Assembly: GCF_025370935.1 (NCBI RefSeq)
Contig: NC_133473.1
Span: forward strand, 19,173,423 to 19,237,422
DNA length: 64,000 nucleotides
From: Choristoneura fumiferana
Lineage: Eukaryota > Arthropoda > Insecta > Lepidoptera > Tortricidae
Direction of reading: 5' to 3'
Positions 33,512-43,497 of the stretch are shown here, in pieces. The notes below the pieces were generated by a model. That model worked only from the letters and a program-made list of their open reading frames with translations. It was not told the origin of the DNA and ran no database searches. A program made the position numbers and the translations under genes. Within the stretch, counting starts at the first letter, position 1, and each line of letters starts with the position of its first letter.

Positions 33512-33874
33512 TTAAGGTGGACTTCCGACTAGAATGGCTCTATCATAACGGCCACTGCGTCAGTGTCGCAGCGGCTCTGACGCAGATTGGCTTCCGAGCA
33601 GCGCGGCTCCGGTGTCAGTTTGTTGTTATTCCATGCAAAATCACTTCAAAACCACGTGCGATCCCAGTGATTGCGCGGCAGTGCTTGCGCAAACATGGTA
33701 CGGCCGCTATCGCTCGGCGATACTGACGCGGCGCCACTGTCGCGTCGACAGTTACGCTGCGTTCGAACGTTAGTTCATAACGTTTCCGTATTGCATAATA
33801 CTATCGCTCTATCGCCGCGTTACTGTCGCTGCGTTAGTGACGCCGGAGCCGCTCTACTCGGAAGTCTACCTTAA
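33512..33874. mobile_element. GC-rich TIR element flanked by TTAA
   Basis: Left end TTAAGGTGGACTTCCGACTA and right end (reversed) TTAAGGTAGACTTCCGAGTA are imperfect inverted repeats, and similarity continues inward through the GACGC-containing part. TTAA at both ends would fit a piggyBac-type duplication; TA inside it would fit mariner. The interior is much richer in GC than the flanks and codes for nothing recognisable. Confidence 0.65.
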
Positions 33875-34090
33875 CCCTGCCGTGAAGCAGCAGTGTTTGC
33901 ACTGTTGCGTTTCGGGTGGAGAGTAAGACAGCCGGTGAAATTACTGGCACTTGAGGTATCCCATCTTAGGCCTCTAGGTTGGCAACGCATCTGCAATCCC
34001 CCTGGTGTTGCAGGTGTCTATGGGCGGTAGTGATCTCTTACCATCAGGAGACCCACCTACTGGTTTGCAATCCAGTCGGATAAAAAAAAG
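33875..34090 (+). repeat. SINE B copy, 5'-truncated
   Basis: Starts at CTGCCGTGAAGCAGCAGTG right next to the TIR element and follows the copy at 50577 through GACAGCCGGTGAAATTACTG, TGTTGCAGGTGTCTATGGG and CTTACCATCAGGAGACCCA to an A-rich end. Confidence 0.75.
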
Positions 34091-37050
34091 TCTCACTCAG
34101 CTTTACAACACGTCAACAAATTTTGCACCTAATATATCAGTTGGACTACGATACGCTTCAGTCTTTTTACGCCTAAGAGGATTCCTTATTACAGAGTCAA
34201 TTGGTAATACCTACCTACTTCAGCATTCACGGCAAGTGCAATACTTTATAGTTCCCCGTAAAATATTTCAAACCGACATGCCGTAGCATTTCCTTGAAAT
34301 TCAACGTCGATTCGAAAAATATGCTTTCATCGTACTTTAATTTTCTCAGAGTGGCATATTTGTACGGAGAACCGAACCTCTTAGTATATTTCACTCGATC
34401 CATCAAAGGAGTGGCAGATCATTCGTTTCCTTTAAATTTTCTTGAAAATGTTTAGTGTTTTCTGCACAATTTTATAGCGAAAGAGATTATCAGCAGCTTT
34501 ATATTACTATGTTTTTGTTAAGACTAGCTTTTCTCCGGTATTGGTATTGTTACGTGTAAAATTCAAATTTTTAGTCAAGCTCCGTCTTCTCTTTACTATC
34601 ACTACATAGTATATAAAAAATCAAAAAACCCGATTGCCTTAAAAAATACTAAATAGAAGAAAACAAGTCTAGTGGGCTAGATCTTTGTTAATTAGCTAAC
34701 TTAAAGTTAATACTTTAAAAAATACAACATAATTATGTACTTTAGTTTCTTGTTAACCTTAGCGGTCCCCCGACACCGACGACGCTTAGATACAAAAAAA
34801 TATTACTAGGTACTTATACTAAATTAACTTAGGCTCATTTTGCGGGAAATCAGCATAGTCCCCGCGGGATAGGGATAAACGAATTCTTCGCAGATGAAGT
34901 CGCGGGCAACAGCTAGGTAGTGCATAATTATTTTTCACTTTTTAGCTGTCTTTTTGGCGGCGTTTTTTTGTCGGCGTTTTTTTTTCGTATCCAGTAATCC
35001 ATACTTATTACTTGTTTACATCACGTAAGAACGAAGTGTCTTTGTCAAAACCTTGAGCTTAGAGTTGATAAATCAATCAATCGATCAGTCAAATTTATGG
35101 TTTTATAACTAACCATGCCAAAATATTATATCATTTACTCGTATATTATAATGTACCAAGTCCCTTTTTCCTTTTGTAAAAATTACGCAACATCCACAAA
35201 ACACTAGCCCTCCATTTAACCTGACCACAAAAAAGGTAGATTAATTGTTTTTTTATGTATGTTCCCTGATTTCTCGAACACTGCGTACCGATTAGAACAA
35301 TTATTTTTTCGTTTATAAAAATAATATAACTTTTTTTTACATATAACTGACCGTGATTGTCCCCTATCTCACCTCACAACTATTATTTACACAGTCATAA
35401 ATATTTACTCGTATAAATAATAATTATAAATAGATCGACACAATGAAGATGACGTTGGTTAACGTTCTCATCTCCAGAAAAAGGGTTTCACATTGTTGTT
35501 GACCTCTTTGTCTTATATACTAAAGTAGTACTTATACTATATTACTGTACTATAGTAATATAAACTTATAGTATACATATACGCGACCACTTAATCTCGA
35601 TAACTATCAAACCGACTGTGAAGGTTTTAGGACAGGATGTTTTGAAATTTCGTTAGAGCTTTTAGGTCACAATAATCCAGTAAAGCCCTGAACACCAAAT
35701 ATCTTGTAAATACATACCTAATGAGATGCTTTGTTTCCGTTTTGGACAAAAAACCATTAAATATTATTAAAGCTCTCTGATTTTACTATTTTTTAATTCA
35801 TTTTTATTTGATTTTATCTAACATTACACGATTATTATTATTATTAATTCAAAATAAGGGCAACAAATAGTCCAAGACTTAGTAAACATGAAAATACTTT
35901 AAATTTATGTTATTTTCAAAAAAATACTGGCCTTCAGTGAATATCGGTCACAAAAATCTCTTCGGCGCCGAGCGTGAAATCGTTATTAAAAACTAACACA
36001 TTCCTGCGTACAGTTCTAGTGACAAAAATACGAGAAAATCCTTCAAAAGTTGGCGAACTAGGCCAAACTCTGTTAACCCGCACACACTGCCGCGCTGGTT
36101 TGCAGCCACTCCATCAATGCCACGTTACAGTTTTTGCAGTTAAAATCAATTCTTTAATGCAATTTTTGTATCGTCATATTGTGTGTGAAAGTTTAGAGGT
36201 TACACTTAATCAACGTTGCATAAATCTAGTACACCATAATTTGAAGTATGCAGTCCATCATTTTACTTTGTAAAAATATATGTACTTGATAACCATACAG
36301 ACTTAAAAGTTTGTGTTAAAAAATACTTTTAACAATAACCTTTTTCCGACTACTCTTGTTGTTGATTGATCTATGTATATATAGCATAGTAAGAAATGGG
36401 TATGTTATCAAATGTAAGATTAATTAACGTGAGAAACTTACACACACTGACTGACTGAACATTTGTGTATTGTGTATGCAAATTAACATGCCAAGTTAAA
36501 TAAAAGTATGTAAAAAATAAGCATTCACTAACATATTCCTTTAAAAAGCCTATCGCTAAACTCCTTACGCAATTAAAATAATGCGGGAAGCATTCAAGAA
36601 TCAATCCTTTAGCAATATCGAAGACCTTTTCTAAATACCAGAGAATATACAAGTCAAAAGCAACGGAGGCGTTAATACAAACGTATTTACGGCGAACAAA
36701 CAAAAGAGCTTGCAGCTTGAGCTTGAATAAATTTGTTTTAGATATTTGTGAGAGGGTTGCCAGTGTTAAGCGGCTGAAAAATGGCCGACGAACGGAGTAA
36801 TAAAGCCAGGGAAATCGATTGAAAGAAATTACTGCCTTTGCCTTTCAGGAAAGGATGGCGCGGTTACGAAGAAGTTGCGCGACAGGGGATACATTTTGTT
36901 CTGTGTAATATTCTATTCTACTCTCAGGTAGATAATTTGACAGTTTGGTTTTATTTGAATATAAATCAAATCGATGTACATTGTGTTATTAAATAAATCA
37001 ATTTTAGTGCAGCAGATAAATTTAATTTTATTGCAGCAGGAAAATGCGTC
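34091..37050. other. AT-rich stretch, little structure
   Basis: A short inverted fragment of the CCCGCGGCTTCG family is at 34855-34920. No gene or RNA could be supported. Confidence 0.45.
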
Positions 37051-37052
37051 TA

Positions 37053-37196
37053 AGGGGCTGTTTCTGAAACCCATTGATTAATTTTATTTGACGGATAGAT
37101 GTGATGCCGTCTCCATCTATTCGGACAAAACAAACAGAGACGGCATCACATTTATCCGTCAAATCCATTTAATAAGTGGATGGTGAAACAGGCGAT
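37053..37196. mobile_element. TA-flanked foldback MITE, copy 2
   Basis: Same family as 9617-9759: AGGGGCTGTTTCTGAAACCC at the left, a GATGCCGTCTC...GAGACGGCATC inverted core, and GGATGGTGAAACAGGCGAT at the right. TA flanks both sides. The outer arms have more mismatches than in copy 1. Confidence 0.75.
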
Positions 37197-37411
37197 TAAT
37201 GTTTTAATTATAACCTTGTGGTTAGCAAAATCAAACAATAATGTCGGTCAAATCTTCAAAGTCTTGAATCGTAAATTCCTAAGCCAAACCTGTACAGGGA
37301 TGTTTAGTAATACGAACCAAACAATCTGCTAAAATTTCAGGATTTATTTTAAAACATCTTGTATATTTTTTTGGATATACCTGAACCATTGAATGACTGA
37401 CTGAAATATCA

Positions 37412-37560
37412 ATAATCATCATCATCATCATTAGCCAGTAGACGTTGAACAAAGAGAGAAAACAAAGCGCCCCCCCCCCCTTAGAACGCCACAATGAACG
37501 ACAACTCGCCACTTACATCCACCAGTTAGTTACCCGCAATGACTCGAAATATCAATGCAC
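37412..37560 (-). repeat. RTE-type LINE 3' end
   Basis: CATCATCATCATCATT tail, then TAGACGTTGAACAAAG, a run of twelve C at 37470-37481, and TTAGAACGCCACAATGAACG. The order follows the better copy at 52986. A degraded RTE C-terminal coding end read on the minus strand. Confidence 0.65.
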
Positions 37561-37608
37561 AGCCCAAAGCAACGGGTATAGGTAGTTAACATTTCTCACG
37601 GTACTTAG

Positions 37609-37840
37609 TTTTTAACTCCCGACGAAAAAAGAGGGGTGTTATAAGTTTGACCGCTATGTGTGTCTGTCTGTCTGTCTGTGGCACCGTAGCTCTTAAATGA
37701 GTTTTTTTTATTTGAAAGCAGGTTTTCTAGCGATGGTTCTTAGACGTTTATCAAAATCGGTTCATCCGTTTTTGAGATATTGAACTTTGAAGTGACAATA
37801 TCGGGGGCTTTGCAACTTTTTGTTGGCTAGGTTATACCTA
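37609..37840 (+). repeat. Repeat E copy 2
   Basis: Shares TTTTTAACTCCCGACGAAAA, GAGGGGTGTTATAAGTTTGA, a four-fold GTCT tract, TTTGAAAGCAGGTTTTCTAG and TTTTTGAGATATTGAAC with the copies at 23516 and 52712. Confidence 0.65.
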
Positions 37841-38071
37841 TTATATCATAGAGCACTAAGAACTGATTTTTGAAAATTCAATACCAAGGAGATGAAATAA
37901 GGGATTAAATTTTGCTTGAACAAACGAAACCACTGAAGCCTCATATTCATTTTAAATATCAGCTGTCCCATGGGAATTATTAAAGTAAGTAATAAACACT
38001 GCCACTTATTTCATAAAATGTAAAAAAAAAACTCAAAAATACTCTCTTCGATCTCATCCCAGCTGCTACGG

Positions 38072-38313
38072 TTTTTTTTTTTTTATTCGACAGGATGGCA
38101 AACGAGCGAGTGGGTCACCTGATGGTAAGAGATTACCACCGCCCATAGACACCTGCAACACCAGGGGGATTGCAGATGCGTTGCCAACCTAGAGGCCTAA
38201 GATGGGATACCTCAAGTGCCAGTAATTTCACCGGCTGTCTTACTCTCCACGCCGAAACACAACAATGCAAGCACTGCTATTTCACGGCAGGATTAGCGAG
38301 CAAGATGGTGGAA
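38072..38313 (-). repeat. SINE B copy, inverted
   Basis: Poly-T at 38072-38083, then TCGACAGGATGGCAAACGAG, GGTAAGAGATTACCACCGCC, CAGTAATTTCACCGGCTGTC and GCAAGATGGTGG. It is the reverse complement of the copy at 50577 without the first ~60 bp. Confidence 0.75.
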
Positions 38314-38632
38314 CTTAGCTCCATCACCGTAGCACTCGGCATAAAGATGATTTTCATCCGCACAATCTCAATAATTGGTGTTCTTCCACTGTGCGGTTTA
38401 AACTTTAAACGATCCTTTCTACCTCGCATGTGTAAAATATGGAATGGACTCGCTGCTGGGGTTTTTCCATCTAGCTATGATTTGGGTACCTTCAAAAGGC
38501 GAGCGCATCGCCTATTGCAAGGCCGGCAACGCACCCGCAGTCCTAATAATGCTGTAGGTGTCCATGGGCGGTGGTGAACACTTACCATCAGGTAACCCGC
38601 CTGCTCGTTTGCCAGCTGTTCGATAAAAAAAA
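38314..38632 (+). pseudogene. LINE ORF2 C terminus and 3' end (SINE B partner)
   Basis: The open frame ending at 38577 contains FKRSFLPRMCKIWNGLAAGV, then FPSSYDLGTFKRRAHRLLQG and RQRTRSPNNAVGVHGRW. This matches the C-terminal pattern of jockey/CR1-like reverse transcriptase ORFs (R-S-F-x-P-R...LWN-x-LP...F-K...GR). The 3' UTR after the stop (ATGGGCGGTGGTGAACACTT, ACCATCAGG, CTGCTCGTTTGCC, poly-A) is closely similar to the end of SINE B. Only the last part of the element is present. Confidence 0.7.
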
Positions 38633-40614
38633 CCTGGTAGTATTACACACCTTAGGGTATTTAATATTTTAGTTTATTAAAGTCATATCGATGTCCTGAA
38701 CACACCTGTATTTTGCCTAATTATACATAAAACCTAGTGAGTTTCTCTATTTTTAAATTTGAATAGATTTAAATTTGGATCAAATTATACCGGCTGTAGC
38801 CTTTAATACGAGCAAAAAATTAAAACATAGATCGTCCTCGTCAAACTAAACAACATTAGTTCAGCGACTTTTAAAAAAATGGAGTCTTTGAATTTTCCTT
38901 TTTTCATACAAATTAAATAATGCTATCAATGTACGCTATCCTAGAACACAACTGACGTCGCGTACGCGTGTCACGGTACAAACATCAAGTACTTTGCTTT
39001 ACATTGCTTCTTCGAATAAACTTAAAATTGTAATAAAAATTTAAAAAATAAATATTTTTAAAAGTCGCTGAACTGATGTTGTTCAATTTGAGGAGTATGA
39101 TCTATGTTTTAATTATTTGCTCATATTACAGGCCACACCCGGTATAAATAAATTAAAAAACATGAAAAAATTGATGCCAAAAAAGTCTTAAAAGTTTACT
39201 CCTTAGTGGGTAAAACATGTACTTACCTAAGTATATTGCATGAAAAATCGAAATCTCGAAAACTAGTCAATACATTTTAGGTTTTATCTGTGGCATTACT
39301 TTTTTAAATTCATTCTTGCCAATAGATGTTAAGTAATAATCGGATACTTGTAAATTCCATATTATTTAGGTGATAATTACGTAGTAACTCCTTTGTGTCT
39401 ATCCCGTATAAAGGATGATTCATTTGAGCGACGCTACAAATAGATGCCACTGACATAAGTCAGATATCCATATCCGTTCATCTGATTGGCTGATTGACTT
39501 GAAAGGCAGCATACAAGTTGATATGGTGCATCCCTCAAGCAATAGAACCTTAAGCCTCATCAATCCATAGGATATTGAGGTGCGAACGCCCGGCTATGCG
39601 TGGGCAGGTTGCTTTATCGATACATATCGGACTTAGATTTACGTAACGCCTACTGTATTGTATGATTAGAACGCCAACACACATGTGTTCTAAATTAGAA
39701 GAGAAAACAATAATGCGTGAAAGCAATGGTGAATAGGATCAAAAGTTCAAATTGCTAAGGAAGCAGTTAGATCATAAGATTTCTCGAAGTTCAACGTCAG
39801 AGATACCCAAGACCCAACCCATGGCAAAAAAAACATTTGTATCAAACAGGCGGTATTTAAAAATACACTTTTAAGCTATTTAAAACATCGAATAGCTTTA
39901 AACATTATGTATTAAGTGGTACAGATTTTTTTGGGATACCGCCTTTTGGCTTAACAGGACGATATCATTTACAAATCAATGTGATCACCCTTCATTCGCT
40001 TCAGTCGCTTATTACATCGACTAAATTCCTGTTCAACATAATTGCGTAACATTATTATTGCAATGCAATAATCAATACTCAAAGCTCATTCAAGGCAAAT
40101 AAAATCCATGCATTTGATTTATGACTACAATTTCGAAGTCAAATTTAATTTGATTGAAAAATAAACAGTAAATTGGTAAAAGTAATTTGAATATAAACCA
40201 GAGAGGCCAAGAAAATTAAAAGCCTCCAAATTACGCCTTCAAATTCCTGAACCGCTTAACTAAAGCTTTCACCCAATAACCGCGGCCAAACTTCACAAAA
40301 TTACTCAAATACATTTCCATAACATGAATTTTTAAGGTACAATAAAAATCGAAGTCCCACTTATTAAGTTGTAAATTTAATGCGTTATGAATGGAGAAAT
40401 TAAAAAGACATTCTTTGTGAAACGCTAATGGATCTGAGGGGAATTAAATTTCATTTAACAATGAAGTAATTTGTTGCTCTTTGTACGCCTAAACGATTGG
40501 AATCAATTTTGTATTAGCCACTTTTTATGATTACTTTTCACGACAAAAAGAAGTTGGATAAAATAAAAACATTAAAGGACGTTTATCAATATCTACCTAT
40601 TATACACAATATCT
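38633..40614. other. AT-rich stretch without visible features
   Basis: No coding sequence or repeat boundaries supported. Confidence 0.5.
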
Positions 40615-41287
40615 GTCGCAGCCTTAGAGCAACGTGGGCTTCCTACCGGAAGGGAGTAGCCTTAGCTGTAGATTACCTTTAAAATAGTTCTGGCGTTTGT
40701 TGCGGGGGGAAATGTGCACACAAGTACAGTTCCACACACTCACATGCAAAAACAAAACTGCCAACTGACTGTAATGACGTCGTTAACACATAAATAATCC
40801 AACAATACACTAATAATTCGTGTACAGATGACTCAAAACTCACACATTGACAGTAACATCACTAAGTTGTTCATCGGCGAAAAGTCGGATTTATTGCTTG
40901 ACCGATCCGAAATTTGTACGGATTTAGCGGACTCGATGTTGGTAAACGAATCTGACAATAATATTGTGATAAAATGTAGGAATTTGTTGTTTAAATATAA
41001 TTAAATAACAATAATGCGATAACAATTAACTTACATGTGAAATTTAACATCATCTTTTTGAAGCTTGATGTCCCAGATCTCTTTTTACAGCAGATAAAGC
41101 TGAACAATTCGGCATTTTTAGCACTGCAGCGTTCACTCGCGCGATTCGATTCGGTCTTGTTTGAAATCCGAGCGCGCCTTATTATATAAAAATCATATGC
41201 CCGGTTGGGCTTGTACTTTGACAGAGGGGGGGTGCGGCGAATGGCTACTCCCTTCCGTAGGAAGCCCGCGTTGCTCTAGGGCCGCAG
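40615..41287. mobile_element. 673-bp element with ~46-bp inverted termini
   Basis: The left end at 40615-40661 (GCAACGTGGGCTTCCTACCG then GAAGGGAGTAGCC) pairs with the right end at 41243-41287 with a few transitions and one indel. The interior contains no recognisable ORF; a GC-rich segment at 41130-41180 is followed by a TATATAAAAA motif near 41184. Target duplication unclear. Probably a non-autonomous DNA transposon. Confidence 0.65.
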
Positions 41288-41957
41288 CGAAATGGCCAAA
41301 ACGTAGATTGGAACAAATCTCTAAGACAGCGAAAAAAATATGACAAAAGCAGCAAAAAGGCATCTATTTTTTTTTATTTCATTACTTACATTTTGTCTGT
41401 TACTATGGTTCTTTTCCGAATATCTGGTACGTGACAAAAGCAAAGGAAATTATACTTTACCAAAATCTTTGGGATACACTTTACCACTCACTTCACACTC
41501 ACTCTCACTTCACTTCACTCGCTCACTCTTCACTTTTTTATGTGTATTGTTGTAGTTGCTCAAAAATAAACATTTAATTTTTCTATTCTATTCTATTCTG
41601 CTTATAATTACGGCGATGCCTTAAAAGTGTGTGGCCAACGAAACTTACAAAATGGTCAAAACTTCAGTATTTTATTAAAATCTTTTTGTGGCTCCGTATC
41701 CACAAGGTCGCCCAATCGCTCGTACAATCAACCAATTTGATTATTGGGCCACCAGGAACCTTATCCATAGTAAATAATTCTGTTTTTCTCTATCATTATT
41801 TACCTAATGACGTTAATAGTACTACATTACTGCAGAGGCCATGAAGTAAGGGATTGATGGACGAGTTCGGGGTAGACCGGATAAAACAAGTTCAGCAATC
41901 CCTGTTCTGGCCGAGATTTGTGTAGTGCTTTTCTCAAACAATGTGAGGAAATATTTC

Positions 41958-41986
41958 ATCCATCCATCCATCCATCCATCCATCTA
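41958..41986 (+). repeat. (CATC)n microsatellite
   Basis: Seven CATC units in a row, possibly the relic of a retroposon tail. Confidence 0.8.
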
Positions 41987-42816
41987 TGCATCGCATCGTA
42001 TCGCAATATCTCAAATGCTTACAGAGTAGTGGCGGTTGGCTGTTTGTAATTTTTCCTTTGTCAGGTAGGCAAATTTTAAAAGTTAGAGCAGCCGTCAATA
42101 TTGGATTTTCATACATACTTCATGGCCTAGGCCAAGCAGTTATGTAGGGAGGTGGTAGGGAGCCATAAATGAGTAACTTCATGTTTCCATTTCGTGACAT
42201 TAACGCATAGATTTCCGATCATGTTTGAGAAAATGTCATTATGACACGGTTCCGTGGTAGCCTAGGAATCAAATTGGTTACTGTACTCACCGGGACCATT
42301 TACCTACTGAACCTCTCTGTCTCTTATGTCCTTCCGTCTTTCACTAGGATTGGACTGTATCTTTTGGAACAATCGGATACAAAATACAAACTTAAAATTA
42401 CATTGTGTATTTATACTTAAATGTTATTGTTTCTCACCAAATCAGAAAATAAGTATTAAATATGGTTCCCGGGTTCCCAAACAAGAAACGTGAGTACCGG
42501 AAGGTACGGCACTTGGCCGTTTTTAAAATTACTTACTAAGCTAAATATTTCACATTTTTTATTCAAACAGGACTAACAGCAACCGTGAATAACACTTAAT
42601 TAAAATGTTATTTAAATTGAATATCCACAAACCACAATTAACTTTTATTTCAGCGTTCGCTGAAATTTCAGCCAACACATGGTAAAGATACGGGTTTAAC
42701 TGGTATTACATTGCCAGTCAATGAAAACTAGCGTTTTAATTAAAATTAAAAAATACCTACTGTACAAAATAAAAATGCCCTTCTGGATTTCCACCTCAAT
42801 GGGAATGCTTCGTGTT

Positions 42817-43008
42817 TAGAGTTGTGGATAACGCTCATTTTCGAGGCTTAAAGACTCAGCCCTTCAGACTCCAGAGTCTTAAAGACTTGACTATATTTGA
42901 CAATTAAATTGGCTTATTTTACGCGTATGGATGCAAGACGTCTTTGCGGCCTTTGAGTCTTTAGGGTTCGAGTCTTTAAGCCTTAAATGAGCGTTTTTCA
43001 CAACACTA
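42817..43008. mobile_element. hAT-type MITE with perfect 8-bp target duplication
   Basis: Termini are TAGAGTTGTGGATAACGCTC at the left and, reversed, TAGTGTTGTGAAAAACGCTC at the right, with further inverted similarity through GGCTTAAAGACTC. The eight bases TTCGTGTT occur immediately on both sides (42809-42816 and 43009-43016). TIRs starting with TAG or CAG and 8-bp duplications are typical of hAT transposons. The 192-bp element is non-coding. Confidence 0.85.
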
Positions 43009-43220
43009 TTCGTGTTCTTTTATCTTTTTTGGTAGACAATTTAATTCTGTAAAATAAATGTAAATTTACTTGTGGAAACAAATACGGCATGTGTTATTGT
43101 TCGCGGTATAGTTCGTATGGTGGTGCTCTGAGACAAAAAAGGTATAATTTCAAAGGTTCATTGCATAACAACATAATATTATTATGTTTCTTATTATAGC
43201 TGCCTCATCAAAAATATATA

Positions 43221-43497
43221 TTAATAATAAATAAATAAATAATAAATATCACGGGACAATTCACACCAATTGACCTAGTCCCAAAGTAAGCTTAGCAAAG
43301 CTTGTGTTATGGGTACTAAGTAACGGATAAAATATAATTATATAGATAGATACATACTTAAATACATATTAAACACCCAAGACCCGAGAACAAACATTCG
43401 TATTTTTCATACAAATATCTGCCCCGACACGGGAATCGAACCCGGGACCTCAAGCTTCGTAGTCAGGTTCTCTAACCACTAGGCCATCTGGTCGTCT
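43221..43497 (-). repeat. SINE C, nearly complete copy
   Basis: On the minus strand a tRNA-like head has a box A region in GGCCTAGTGGTTAGAGAACC and box B GGTTCGATTCC, followed by GGCAGATATTTGTATGAAAA and CTTTGGGACTAGGTCAATTG, ending in an AAAT-rich tail (plus-strand AAATAAATAAATAAT at 43221). The box B region is intact. Confidence 0.75.

Noticed and set aside
33457..33874. Plus-strand open frames in the GC-rich block
   Set aside because: The block is a TIR element; the frames follow from high GC and show no domain.
36371..36703. Minus-strand 110-codon frame with a GTAAGG donor-like site
   Set aside because: Only the first third looks protein-like, acceptors upstream are poor and composition is close to background; not strong enough to list as an exon.
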